A DNA stretch of 64,000 nucleotides, taken from positions 1-64,000 of the forward strand of contig JBLHJX010000002.1 of NCBI GenBank assembly GCA_047619225.1, written 5' to 3'. Below the pieces are notes generated by a model that was given only the letters and a program-made list of their open reading frames with translations, was not told the origin of the DNA and did not search any database. Both the position numbers and the translations under genes were made by a program. Below, in pieces: positions 8,807 to 17,249 of the stretch. This stretch comes from JABIFK01 sp047619225. Lineage in GTDB: Bacteria; Latescibacterota; UBA2968. The number at the start of each line of letters is the position of its first letter. Position 1 is the first letter of the stretch.

Positions 8807-8841
8807 TCATTATCGGACACCACGGTATCATTACCGGACAC
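8807..8841 (-). repeat. Two direct repeats at 21-bp spacing, possible insertion-sequence end
   Basis: On the minus strand GTGTCCGGTAATGA (8841-8828) and GTGTCCGATAATGA (8820-8807) differ at one base and start exactly 21 bp apart. Short direct repeats starting with TGT and repeating in the terminus are typical of IS21-family ends, where the transposase binds. No istAB genes are present, so this would be an orphan end. Confidence 0.4.
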
Positions 8842-8903
8842 TTTTTGAATTCGTCCATTTGACCCAAAACACATAACTCATTGTAAAAACTGACATTACC
8901 CAT

Positions 8904-8920
8904 TTGGCACACATATCGCT
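8904..8920 (+). promoter_or_regulatory. Sigma-54-type promoter for the phosphatase gene
   Basis: TTGGCACACATATCGCT has the -24 GG (8906-8907) and -12 GC (8918-8919) exactly 12 bp apart, with a full TGGCAC box and one mismatch in the -12 box (TCGC for TTGC). Transcription would begin near 8931, 36 bp before the ATG at 8967. Confidence 0.55.
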
Positions 8921-8966
8921 ATAGTAGAAGGCATCACCTTTTTACTTCTACCACAAGGACAGTGCC

Positions 8967-10622
8967 ATGATGAAACTCCTCGGACGTTCAAACAAAGTCG
9001 GTCACCTCAGCTCTCCCGACCGCAAAACCGACCACCAGGTCATCCACCTCAATATTAACCAATGTTTCGCCGACAGCACAAATGCTTTAAAACAACATCC
9101 CACATTGCTGTTGGGCACATCGCTGATCACACTGATCCTAAGTGCTGTTTCGGGCACGCTCCTCATCGGCAGTCTCTATGCAGGTTTGCTGGCCATCCTA
9201 CTCAAAACATTGGACGGCAACACACCCACTTGGCGCGATCTGTTTGGCCAGCTCAAACAATTTCCAAGCTTCTTTTTAGTGGTCGTGTTTTCAATTGTCG
9301 CCATTCTCACAAGCATCCTTTTGGCACTCACCCCCTTCGTCATCCTCAATTGGTACACCCTCCTATGGGATGTAACACTGCCCGTGTGGGATCGCTTAAT
9401 CCAATTGCTAACACAAGTGCAACATGTCTCTTGGGGATATCGCCTGGCATTTTTCTCTTTTGCCATTGGCATATGCTACTTTCTCATGCCGCAAATTTTC
9501 GCAGGCGTACAATGTTTCTATATCTTGCCTCTCAAAGCCGAACGCAAACTTCCCATCGATGAAGCCTATGTAGAAAGCAAAAAAGCCGTCCAACGAAGTG
9601 GCTTTAAACAACATCTGTTACTCATCCTCACCATCTTATGGATACTGGTAATCAGCTTAGAAAGCTTTGCTGCCGCAACAAATTCCGTGCTCGAAATGAT
9701 CGGGTTTATCGCCCTGTTCGTCTTCCTACAACCTCTTTTACTCGGCCTCTTGGCTTCGGCCTATCATCAAACACTCCGAGTAGAAGCCCATCAAAAAGAA
9801 CAACACGAAGAACACGTTGTTGATATGACAGACGAACTCAAAACCGCACGCGACATGCAACTGAGCCTTCTCCCCTCCGAAAACCCAAATCTCAAAGGCT
9901 ACGAGCTCGACGACATCTGCATCCCCGCCAACGCCGTATGTGGCGACTATTATACCTATCGCTGGCTCGATGATCGCCACTTTGCCCTCATCGCCGCCGA
10001 CGTCTCTGGCAAAGCCATGCAAGCAGCCGTAACTGCTGTGCGTTTTAACGAAATGGTCCGCTACGAATGCAAAGGACGCACCGATCCCGCCGAAATCTTA
10101 GACGGCCTCGACGCATCCCTCGAAGATCAAATTGGCATGATGAGCTTCATCACCTGCTGCGTCGTAGTACTCGACACCCACACAAACACCATCGAAATTT
10201 CAAACGCCGGTCACTGCGAACCCTGCATCTTCTCACACCAAACAGGCCAAACCGAAATGATCTCTCTACCCGGCTTCCCTTTGGCTCTCGCCAGAAGTCT
10301 GCGTCCCCAAACCGGCTATGAAAAATACCAAACCACCCTCGAACCCGGCGACACACTGTTCCTCTACTCCGACGGCGTCGTCGAAGCCCGAAGCAAAGCC
10401 GGCGAGTTATACGAAGACGAACGCTTGATCAAACTCTTAACCCGATCAGGCAACCGACTCAACCCAAAAGAAATTATTGACCACGTCGTCCAAGCAGTCG
10501 AACGTCACATCGGCAACGCCCCTCCATCCGACGACATCTCTATGATCGCACTCAAACGACAAATAAATACAAATGATTCCAACTCAGAAAAAACACCCAA
10601 CTTACAAACAGCAACAAAATAA
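8967..10622 (+). CDS. Membrane-anchored PP2C/SpoIIE-family serine phosphatase (RsbU-like)
   Basis: This 551-residue protein has an N-terminal membrane domain (about residues 40-275, five to six hydrophobic segments, with LFGQLKQF and DEAYVESKKAVQRSGFKQH landmarks), a short helical linker (MTDELKTARDMQLSLLP) and a C-terminal SpoIIE phosphatase domain. The metal-binding motifs GDYYTYRWLDD, LIAADVSGKAMQAA, LFLYSDGVVEAR and PPSDDISMIAL are all present. RsbU-type enzymes dephosphorylate anti-anti-sigma proteins; no such partner gene lies nearby. AAGGA precedes the ATG. A paralogue with the same architecture is at 17246-18805. The membrane domain resembles DUF975/YciC-type integral membrane proteins. 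Confidence 0.88.
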   Translation: MMKLLGRSNKVGHLSSPDRKTDHQVIHLNINQCFADSTNALKQHPTLLLGTSLITLILSAVSGTLLIGSLYAGLLAILLKTLDGNTPTWRDLFGQLKQFPSFFLVVVFSIVAILTSILLALTPFVILNWYTLLWDVTLPVWDRLIQLLTQVQHVSWGYRLAFFSFAIGICYFLMPQIFAGVQCFYILPLKAERKLPIDEAYVESKKAVQRSGFKQHLLLILTILWILVISLESFAAATNSVLEMIGFIALFVFLQPLLLGLLASAYHQTLRVEAHQKEQHEEHVVDMTDELKTARDMQLSLLPSENPNLKGYELDDICIPANAVCGDYYTYRWLDDRHFALIAADVSGKAMQAAVTAVRFNEMVRYECKGRTDPAEILDGLDASLEDQIGMMSFITCCVVVLDTHTNTIEISNAGHCEPCIFSHQTGQTEMISLPGFPLALARSLRPQTGYEKYQTTLEPGDTLFLYSDGVVEARSKAGELYEDERLIKLLTRSGNRLNPKEIIDHVVQAVERHIGNAPPSDDISMIALKRQINTNDSNSEKTPNLQTATK

Positions 10623-10676
10623 AACGCAAAGTGCGTAGCGCAAAACGTGTTTAATACTTTACCAATTTTACGACCC

Positions 10677-10784
10677 TAAGATTTTGACTCCAACGCCTTT
10701 CATCCCCTTCAGGGGACCGAGGGGTGCCTTTAAGATTTTGACTCCAATGCCTTTCATCCCCTTTAGGGGACCGAGGGGTGCCTT
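10677..10784. repeat. Two tandem copies of a 54-bp unit carrying a palindromic motif
   Basis: The unit begins TAAGATTTTGACTCCAA and contains a palindromic core (catCCCCTTYAGGGGac, then CGAGGGGTGCC). Copies at 10677-10730 and 10731-10784 differ at only a few positions. Further single cores occur at 13285-13318 and 13390-13423. The second copy ends right at the ribosome-binding site of the permease gene, so a folded RNA here could affect its translation. Confidence 0.85.
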
Positions 10785-10798
10785 TAAGAGGTTATCAA

Positions 10799-13198
10799 AT
10801 GTTCAAAAACTACATCACCGTCGCCATCCGCAACCTCGCACGCCACAAGGCATATACGTTCATCAACATCATCGGTCTCGCAATCGGCCTCACGTGCAGC
10901 ACGCTGATTTTGCTCTACCTCCAGCACGAATTCAGCTATGACAGCCACCACACCAAAGCCGACCGCATTCATCGCGTCATCGCAGAACAACAGCTTTCCA
11001 ATGGCGACATAACCCATCCCTATGGTGTTCAAGGCCCTGTTGCATCTGCATTGGCAGAAGATTTCCCCGAGATTGAACGCACAACGCGGTTTTATCAACG
11101 GCCTGTAGCTATTCGCGTAGAAAACAAACTGCATCTCAGAAACGGTGTGACGATCGCCGATCAAGAATTCTTCAACGTTTTTGACTATCCACTCATTGAA
11201 GGCAATGCACAAACGGGTTTGCAAACCCCATATTCTATCTTCATCACAGAGACATTAGCACACAAGTTGTTTGGCAATGAAAGCCCCATGAACAAAACCA
11301 TCACTTTAGAAAGCAAATGGTTTGACAACACCTATACCATCACAGGCATCCTCAAAGACATACCCGCAACCAGTTCACGAGAACTTGCGTCTGCCCTCAT
11401 CACAACGACGTTCCCATCTAAAGATCCAAAGTATATGAATGAAATACAGACCAATTGGGATGGACTTTTCATTTCATTCACGTACATACTCATCAAACCA
11501 AATGCATCCATTGATGCCCTAACAAAAAAATTGCCTGACTTTATAAGCCGACATACAGACAAAGAATTCACGCAAAACCTCAGTTACAAGCTCATGCCGC
11601 TCAAGCAACTGTACCTTCAAGGACGCAACTATGGTATTCCTGGAAACAATGGGGATATCAACGCCTGCTACGCATTTGGCCTGATCGGCCTGTTCATTCT
11701 CATTGTCGCCTGTATCAATTTCATGAACCTATCCACAGCCCGCTCTGCCCGAAGAATGCGCGAAGTGGGCATGCGCAAAGTCGTGGGTGCCAAACGCACA
11801 CAACTGATCTATCAGTTCTTAGGCGAATCCATTTTACTATCAACGCTTGCGCTCATTCTATCTCTGGGCCTTACCGAACTCACCTTGCCTCATCTCAATG
11901 GATTTATGAACATACAGCTATCACTGGACGCGGGTCTTTTACCTCTGTTAGTCGGTCTTGCTATTGGGGTTGGTTTATTATCTGGCAGTTATCCAGCCTT
12001 ATTCCTCTCATCTTTCAAACCCACAGCAGTGCTCACAAAAGCACCAATAACCAAAGGCCGCCATGCCCTTGTTCGCAAAGGATTGGTCGTCGTCCAATTT
12101 GCCATCTCAATGATCCTTATCGCCGCCACCATCATCGTCTCTGAACAAACAGAATACATGCGCACAGCAGATTTAGGTTTTAAGTCTGAGACCCTTGTCG
12201 AAATGAGAGGGTTGTGGGGTGTAAAAGCGCAAGCTGAAGCGATGAAATCTCAATACCTACAACATGCGGGTGTACACCAAGTCACAATGATGCACGCCAC
12301 TGTAGGCAACGAAACGGATATAAATACCCGATTTGTTTCTACCCAAAGTATGGAAAATCCCGTAAGAGTCTATTTTGCACTGACCGACCACGATTTTCTC
12401 AACACCTACCAAATCCCCCTGCTATCAGGTCGCAATTTTACCCCACAAGATTATTCAGTATTCGAATCTTGGGATTTTCGCAACGCGTCCAAAGTATTAA
12501 TCAATGAAACAGCGGCCAAACAACTAAACGTTCAAGTAGGAGACCACATCGACTTCACAGGCGCATCACGTGAAGTCATTGGCATTTTCCAAGATTTCCA
12601 CAACCAATCCCTACACAAAGCCATTCGTCCACTCATGCTCCTGCATTCACGAAGCGACCTACAGGTTTTCATGACCCTACGCATCAACACCAAAAACCTG
12701 CCCGATGTCATGGCCCATTTAGAAACCGTCTGGAAAAACTTCCACCCAGGCCGCCCCTCCCGATTTGTGTTCGTCAACGATTCATTTGACCAACAATACC
12801 AAACCGAAATACAACAACGACAACTCTATGCCGTTTGCTCCGGCCTGGCAATCGCAATCGCCTGCCTCGGCCTGCTCGGTCTCATCGCCTACACCGCCGA
12901 AGTACGCACCAAAGAAATTGGCATCCGTAAAGTCTTAGGTGCAACAGACTACAGCATTGTAAGCTTGCTCTCAAAAGAGTTCCTAATCCTCGTCGCCTTA
13001 GCCAGTCTACTCGCCTGGCCCATTGCCTACTACACCATGAACGACTGGCTCCAAAACTTCGCCTATCGCATTGACCTGAGCCCCGTCTACTTCCTCATCA
13101 GCACAAGCACTGCACTCATCATCACACTCATCACCATTGCCTATCAAGCCCTCAAAGCCGCACGCGCAAATCCCATCGAGGCATTACGATATGAATAA
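10799..13198 (+). CDS. MacB/FtsX-type ABC transporter permease
   Basis: This 799-residue protein has the architecture of large FtsX-type permeases: an N-terminal membrane helix (FINIIGLAIGLTCSTLILLY), a MacB-type periplasmic domain, a three-helix FtsX block near residues 285-430 (ARSARRMREVGMRKVVGAKR), a second periplasmic domain, and a final FtsX block (VRTKEIGIRKVLGATDYSIV). The repeated REVGMRKVVGA / KEIGIRKVLGA segments are the FtsX coupling loops. The ATG at 10799 was chosen because AGAGG lies just upstream and the protein then begins MFKNYITVAIRNLARHKA, the normal family N-terminus. No ATPase gene is adjacent, so its partner must be encoded elsewhere. The family works in export or envelope remodelling by mechanotransmission. 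Confidence 0.88.
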   Translation: MFKNYITVAIRNLARHKAYTFINIIGLAIGLTCSTLILLYLQHEFSYDSHHTKADRIHRVIAEQQLSNGDITHPYGVQGPVASALAEDFPEIERTTRFYQRPVAIRVENKLHLRNGVTIADQEFFNVFDYPLIEGNAQTGLQTPYSIFITETLAHKLFGNESPMNKTITLESKWFDNTYTITGILKDIPATSSRELASALITTTFPSKDPKYMNEIQTNWDGLFISFTYILIKPNASIDALTKKLPDFISRHTDKEFTQNLSYKLMPLKQLYLQGRNYGIPGNNGDINACYAFGLIGLFILIVACINFMNLSTARSARRMREVGMRKVVGAKRTQLIYQFLGESILLSTLALILSLGLTELTLPHLNGFMNIQLSLDAGLLPLLVGLAIGVGLLSGSYPALFLSSFKPTAVLTKAPITKGRHALVRKGLVVVQFAISMILIAATIIVSEQTEYMRTADLGFKSETLVEMRGLWGVKAQAEAMKSQYLQHAGVHQVTMMHATVGNETDINTRFVSTQSMENPVRVYFALTDHDFLNTYQIPLLSGRNFTPQDYSVFESWDFRNASKVLINETAAKQLNVQVGDHIDFTGASREVIGIFQDFHNQSLHKAIRPLMLLHSRSDLQVFMTLRINTKNLPDVMAHLETVWKNFHPGRPSRFVFVNDSFDQQYQTEIQQRQLYAVCSGLAIAIACLGLLGLIAYTAEVRTKEIGIRKVLGATDYSIVSLLSKEFLILVALASLLAWPIAYYTMNDWLQNFAYRIDLSPVYFLISTSTALIITLITIAYQALKAARANPIEALRYE

Positions 13199-13284
13199 AA
13201 AAATCGCCTGATTATTTTAAAATAACCAAGCGCAATAAACGATCTGATCAAGAAACACATCCGGAAGAATCATCAAACGGTTAA

Positions 13285-13318
13285 CCTGTCATCCCCATTA
13301 GAGGACCGAGAGGTGCCT
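13285..13318. repeat. Dispersed palindromic repeat, diverged copy
   Basis: CCTGTCATCCCCATTAGAGG followed by ACCGAGAGGTGCC is a degenerate copy of the core found at 10695, 10749 and 13390. Confidence 0.7.
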
Positions 13319-13324
13319 ATAAAA

Positions 13325-13360
13325 AAAAGCGACTGTCCCAAAAGACAGCCGCTTTTTTAT
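13325..13360. terminator. Rho-independent terminator
   Basis: AAAGCGACTGTC pairs with GACAGCCGCTTT around CCAAAA, followed by a T run. It closes the permease gene and may act on the convergent inositol-phosphate synthase gene as well. Confidence 0.85.
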
Positions 13361-13389
13361 TTTCTAAATGAACCCGATCAACCCTCCCG

Positions 13390-13423
13390 CCTTTCATCCC
13401 CTTTAGGGGACCGAGGGGTGCCC
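13390..13423. repeat. Dispersed palindromic repeat touching a stop codon
   Basis: CCTTTCATCCCCTTTAGGGG followed by ACCGAGGGGTGCCC is nearly identical to the copy at 10749-10783. It ends exactly at the stop codon of the inositol-phosphate synthase gene (TAA at 13426-13424). Confidence 0.8.
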
Positions 13424-14509
13424 TTACTCTTTTCGCCCATACTGACGAATAAAGTCATCCGTCATCTGTCTCGCCTGATCATCACTAAACTGCTTGGGAG
13501 GTGACTTCATAAAATAAGACGACGGCGCCAACAACGGCCCTTTAAGCCCATGCTCAAGCGCGAGCTTACAACACCGCACCGCATCAATCACCACACCCGC
13601 CGAATTCGGAGAATCCCACACTTCCAACTTCAGTTCCAAATTCAAAGGCACACCCCCAAACGTCTCACCTTCCATCCGAATCTGACACCACTTGCGATCT
13701 TCCAACCACGGAATGTGATCACTTGGCCCCACGTGTACATTATCTGCACCCATATCATAATCCAGCTGCGACGTCACCGCTTGTGTCTTGCTGATCTTCT
13801 TCGACTCCAAACGCTCGCGCTCCAACATATTATAAAAATCCGTATTCCCACCAAAATTCAACTGATACGTATGCTTCAACTTCACACCCCGCTCACGAAA
13901 CAAACGCGTCAACACACGGTGCGTAATCGTCGCGCCCACCTGTGACTTAATATCATCACCAATCATAGGCAAACCACGCTTTTCAAACCGCTCGGGCCAA
14001 TGCCCCGTGCTCGCAATAAACACAGGCACACAGTTCACAAACCCACACCCAGCCTGCAAAATCTGCTCCACATACCACTTCGTAGCCTCTTCACTGCCCA
14101 CTGGCAAATAATTCACCACCACATCGGTTCGTGTCGCCTTCAAAATCTCAACCACATCCACCGTATCGCCATCCGCCTTCTCAATCATCTGCGACAAATA
14201 TTTTCCCAAACCATCGTGTGTCATCCCACGATGCACAGGCACATCCAAATGAGGCACATCCGCAAACTTAATCGTATTGTTCGGATAAGCAGCAATCGCC
14301 TCACTCAAATCTTTGCCCACCTTATCTTTGGCAATATCAAAAGCCGCAGAAAACTCAATATCGCTAATATGCAAACCACCCAAAGTGGCGTGCATCAACC
14401 CAGGAACAAACTCATCATCCTTTGCATCTTTATAAAACTCAACACCCTGCACCAACGATGATGCACAATTCCCAACGCCAATAATGGCAACACGAACCTT
14501 CCGAGCCAT
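13424..14509 (-). CDS. ino1: Inositol-3-phosphate synthase (myo-inositol-1-phosphate synthase)
   Basis: The protein is 361 residues, as in the short prokaryotic class. An NAD site, VAIIGVGNCASSLVQG, starts at residue 7. Segments DVVVNYLPVGSEEATKWY, FVNCVPVFIAS, LPMIGDDIKSQVGATITHR and LNFGGNTDFYNM are diagnostic of the family, with the last three near residues 170-235 forming the catalytic site. It converts glucose 6-phosphate to inositol 1-phosphate, a precursor of phosphatidylinositol, mycothiol or compatible solutes. A GGAGG-type ribosome-binding site precedes the ATG at 14509. Confidence 0.95.
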   Translation of the reverse strand: MARKVRVAIIGVGNCASSLVQGVEFYKDAKDDEFVPGLMHATLGGLHISDIEFSAAFDIAKDKVGKDLSEAIAAYPNNTIKFADVPHLDVPVHRGMTHDGLGKYLSQMIEKADGDTVDVVEILKATRTDVVVNYLPVGSEEATKWYVEQILQAGCGFVNCVPVFIASTGHWPERFEKRGLPMIGDDIKSQVGATITHRVLTRLFRERGVKLKHTYQLNFGGNTDFYNMLERERLESKKISKTQAVTSQLDYDMGADNVHVGPSDHIPWLEDRKWCQIRMEGETFGGVPLNLELKLEVWDSPNSAGVVIDAVRCCKLALEHGLKGPLLAPSSYFMKSPPKQFSDDQARQMTDDFIRQYGRKE

Positions 14510-14796
14510 AAAAACCTCCTGATAAGATCAATCGCTAAAATCACGCAGAACCGCACAAAAAACCATCCGCCGAACCACGCCTTAATCACTGTCGAAATTA
14601 AACTTCTGCAATTAACACTTATCAGACAAATCAATAATTACTATATTATCTATAGACAAAATCTATAAATCAAAAAAATCCATACATCTCCCCCTTTTCC
14701 AAAGGGGACACAGGGGGATTCGTCAGCAATGAATAGATTCTCCATTCAAGCTGACACATCCAACTCTTTTCACAGACCTTTTACGGAGTTTATCCC

Positions 14797-15717
14797 ATGA
14801 ACCTCCACCACCTACGCTACTTCCTCTCCGTCGCCCAAACCAGCAGCTTCAGCCAAGCCGCCCGCAACCAACACGTCACCCAACCCACCATAAGCAGTGG
14901 CATTTCTGAGCTTGAAAAAACACTCGGCGTCAAACTCTTCAACCGAGGCAGCCGCCACGTAGACCTCACACTCGAAGGCCGCACCCTCGTCCCATACGCC
15001 ATGCAAGTCCAAGACCTCGTCGATGAAGCCTCAGACCGTTTGCTCCGCCACGACATCCTCCCCGGCGAAGGATTCCAATTTGGCGCCATCGATGCCGCCG
15101 TCACCTACCTCCTCCCCGACATCCTCAAAACCTACATGCACAACCACCCCCAAGTCGCCCTCTCCATCCAAGTCGCCCCATCGCGCTACCTCGTCGAAGA
15201 CCTCCTCATGAACCGCTCCGAATTCGCCGTCATCTCCCTCCCCTTTGACCACCCCCGCATCGAAACCATCTCCCTCTACCACGACGCCATGCCCCTTGTC
15301 GTCGGCGCAAACCACCCCCTCGCCACCCGCAAACGCATCACCCTCCAAGAAGTCGTACAACACCCCCTCATCCTCTTCCACGCCGACTCCATCTCCCGCA
15401 AAATTGTCGACGAACGCTTCGCCGAAGCCGGCGTCTCCCCAGGTGCCATTATGGAAATGCGCAGCCCAGAAGCCATGCGCAAACTCGTAGAAGTAGGCGT
15501 CGGCATCTCCTTCCTACCCCAACTCGCCGTCCAAGAATCCCTCGAATCAAACCTCCTCCAAACCATCAACGTCACAGGCGTCTCCTTCAACCGCGAAATC
15601 GGCCTCGCCTGGCGACGCGGCCGCTACTTCGGCCCCGCCATCCGCTACCTCTTAGAAGCCATCTTCAAACAATACGGCGAAATCGATCAATGGCAAAAAA
15701 AATTGGGCATAAAATAA
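14797..15717 (+). CDS. LysR-family transcriptional regulator
   Basis: This 306-residue protein starts with the LysR winged helix (MNLHHLRYFLSVAQTSSFSQ, then TQPTISSGISELEKTLGVKL, residues 1-60) and continues into a periplasmic-binding-like effector domain ending near residue 295. It stands alone on the plus strand, divergent from the inositol-phosphate synthase gene. LysR proteins usually regulate a divergent gene, so ino1 is the first candidate target, but the 287-bp gap (14510-14796) shows no obvious T-N11-A site. The gap also holds a CCCC/GGGG hairpin at about 14688-14719 that resembles the repeats near 13.3 kb. Confidence 0.93.
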   Translation: MNLHHLRYFLSVAQTSSFSQAARNQHVTQPTISSGISELEKTLGVKLFNRGSRHVDLTLEGRTLVPYAMQVQDLVDEASDRLLRHDILPGEGFQFGAIDAAVTYLLPDILKTYMHNHPQVALSIQVAPSRYLVEDLLMNRSEFAVISLPFDHPRIETISLYHDAMPLVVGANHPLATRKRITLQEVVQHPLILFHADSISRKIVDERFAEAGVSPGAIMEMRSPEAMRKLVEVGVGISFLPQLAVQESLESNLLQTINVTGVSFNREIGLAWRRGRYFGPAIRYLLEAIFKQYGEIDQWQKKLGIK

Positions 15718-16082
15718 CATCCCCATTATCCACGCCCTTGACTTTACATAAAAAAGACCTGAACAAATCATGTCCAGGTCCTCCGTCTATAAATCAATAA
15801 ATGCCATCAAGCACAGCGCACGACTCCCTTTGCACTGCGTTTGCACAACCACTTTATCTCGTAGGCCACTATCATCCCTTACGTCCACTAAGGGTATTTG
15901 CGCTGTGCTGCCTCCCCGGCATCTGAGGGGCGACTTTTTGCTTACTTTTTAGTCGTTTAAAAAGTAAGTCGCCGAAGGCATTACAAGCAACAAACTCAAG
16001 ATTTTCATCAAAACCATATAAACCGCAACCCCATTTATCTTATTGCCTTCTCTTCCCCTTCTTGCCTTTAACCTTCTCTCCC
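15718..16082. repeat. Intergenic region with hairpins and a copy of a dispersed repeat
   Basis: No gene is seen in this 365-bp gap. GACCTG/CAGGTC (about 15755-15780) can form a terminator-like stem. At 15941-15968 CTTACTTTTTA pairs with TAAAAAGTAAG, followed by TCGCCGAAGGCA (15969-15980), the same tail as at 41311-41322 and close to that at 49665-49676. Confidence 0.7.
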
Positions 16083-17249
16083 CTACAACTTAAACGTCTT
16101 CAATTCCACCTGCTCAAGCGTCTGCGCAATCATCGCATCCAAATCAAGTTGAGCTTCAATTTTATGAACCATATCCAACTTCGCTTTTGTTTCCGGATGC
16201 TTCGGCACAAACACCGAACAACAATCTTCATACGGCTCAATCGACACCTCATACGTCCCAATCTTCCGTGCCACATCAATAATCTCTTCTTTATTATCCC
16301 CCGCCAACGGCCGTAAAATCGGCATCAACGTCACCTCTTCAATCGCCCGCATATTGGCCAACGTTTGCGACGCCACCTGCCCCACGTTATCCCCCGTCAC
16401 CAAAGCCTGGCAGTTTGCCTTCTCTGCCAATGCCGCCGCAATACGCACCATACACCGCCGATACAAAATTACACGATAGCTCTCAAGTGTATGCGTCATA
16501 ATATGTCGCTGAATCTCAACAAACGGCACCAAATACAAATCCGACACATACTGATACCGATTCAGTATATTCACCAACTCTTCAGTATTGCGCTGTGAAT
16601 TGCGATCGGTATACGGCTGACTGTGAAAATGCACATAAGTCAAATGCACACCACGCTTCATAATCTTATACGACGCCACTGGCGAATCAATACCCGACGA
16701 AATCAAACTCATCGCGCGTTCATTTGCATCCACAGGCAAACCGCCCGGCGCAGAAACCTTCTCGGCATAAACAAAAAATCTCGACGCTGCAAGCTCAATA
16801 TAAATTTCTAAATCAGCGCCTTTCATCTTCACCTGTGCGCCCGAACGTTCCTTCACATATGCACCTACATCGCGATTGATCTCTTCCGACGTCATAAAAA
16901 AAGATTTATCGCTCCGCCGCGTCGACATTCTAAACGACTTAAATTCTGCTTTCTGTGCCAAAGCCCAAGCAGTCTCTCGCAAAGCCTCAATATTGCGATC
17001 AACAGTCACAGCCTCAGAAAAATTCGCCACACCAAACACTTGGCTCAACCGCTCCCGAATCACATCCAAAGGAGACTCAGGAGTCAGCTCCAAAATCATT
17101 CGCCCATGCAAACGCCGCACAGCACCACGCGGCACATTTTTTAAAGACCGATCAATATTGCGCTGGAGCCGTTGCTCAAACTTGCCTCGGTTTTTACCTT
17201 TCAAACCAATCTCGTGATAATGAATCAAAAATAAACGCGCGTTAGTCAT
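16083..17249 (-). CDS. thiI: tRNA 4-thiouridine synthase ThiI
   Basis: This 388-residue protein has the N-terminal ferredoxin-like region (FLIHYHEIGLKGKNRGKFEQ), the THUMP domain (to about residue 170) and the ATP pyrophosphatase domain with SLISSGIDSPVASYKIM, the PP-loop SGGxDS variant. DCCSVFVPKHPETKAKL near residue 345 is typical. It ends without a rhodanese domain, like the Gram-positive and archaeal form, so sulfur must come from a separate sulfurtransferase. It acts in 4-thiouridine formation at tRNA position 8 and possibly in thiamine thiazole synthesis. Its start overlaps the stop of the upstream phosphatase gene by 4 bp, implying translational coupling. Confidence 0.95.
   Translation of the reverse strand: MTNARLFLIHYHEIGLKGKNRGKFEQRLQRNIDRSLKNVPRGAVRRLHGRMILELTPESPLDVIRERLSQVFGVANFSEAVTVDRNIEALRETAWALAQKAEFKSFRMSTRRSDKSFFMTSEEINRDVGAYVKERSGAQVKMKGADLEIYIELAASRFFVYAEKVSAPGGLPVDANERAMSLISSGIDSPVASYKIMKRGVHLTYVHFHSQPYTDRNSQRNTEELVNILNRYQYVSDLYLVPFVEIQRHIMTHTLESYRVILYRRCMVRIAAALAEKANCQALVTGDNVGQVASQTLANMRAIEEVTLMPILRPLAGDNKEEIIDVARKIGTYEVSIEPYEDCCSVFVPKHPETKAKLDMVHKIEAQLDLDAMIAQTLEQVELKTFKL

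Larger units (their letters stand above)
8380..8966. other. Gene-poor gap with insertion-sequence debris and the phosphatase promoter
   Basis: This 587-bp gap holds a transposase fragment (8488-8664), a pair of 21-bp-spaced repeats (8807-8841) and a sigma-54-type promoter (8904-8920). I see no intact gene in it. Confidence 0.7.

Noticed and set aside
10684..10941. Small protein with a repeated PFIPFRGPRGAF segment
   Set aside because: It is the translation of the DNA tandem repeat running into the start of the permease gene in another frame.
14000..14461. Long plus-strand frame inside the inositol-phosphate synthase gene
   Set aside because: It is antisense to a gene with clear family motifs and has low-complexity His/Arg-rich composition.
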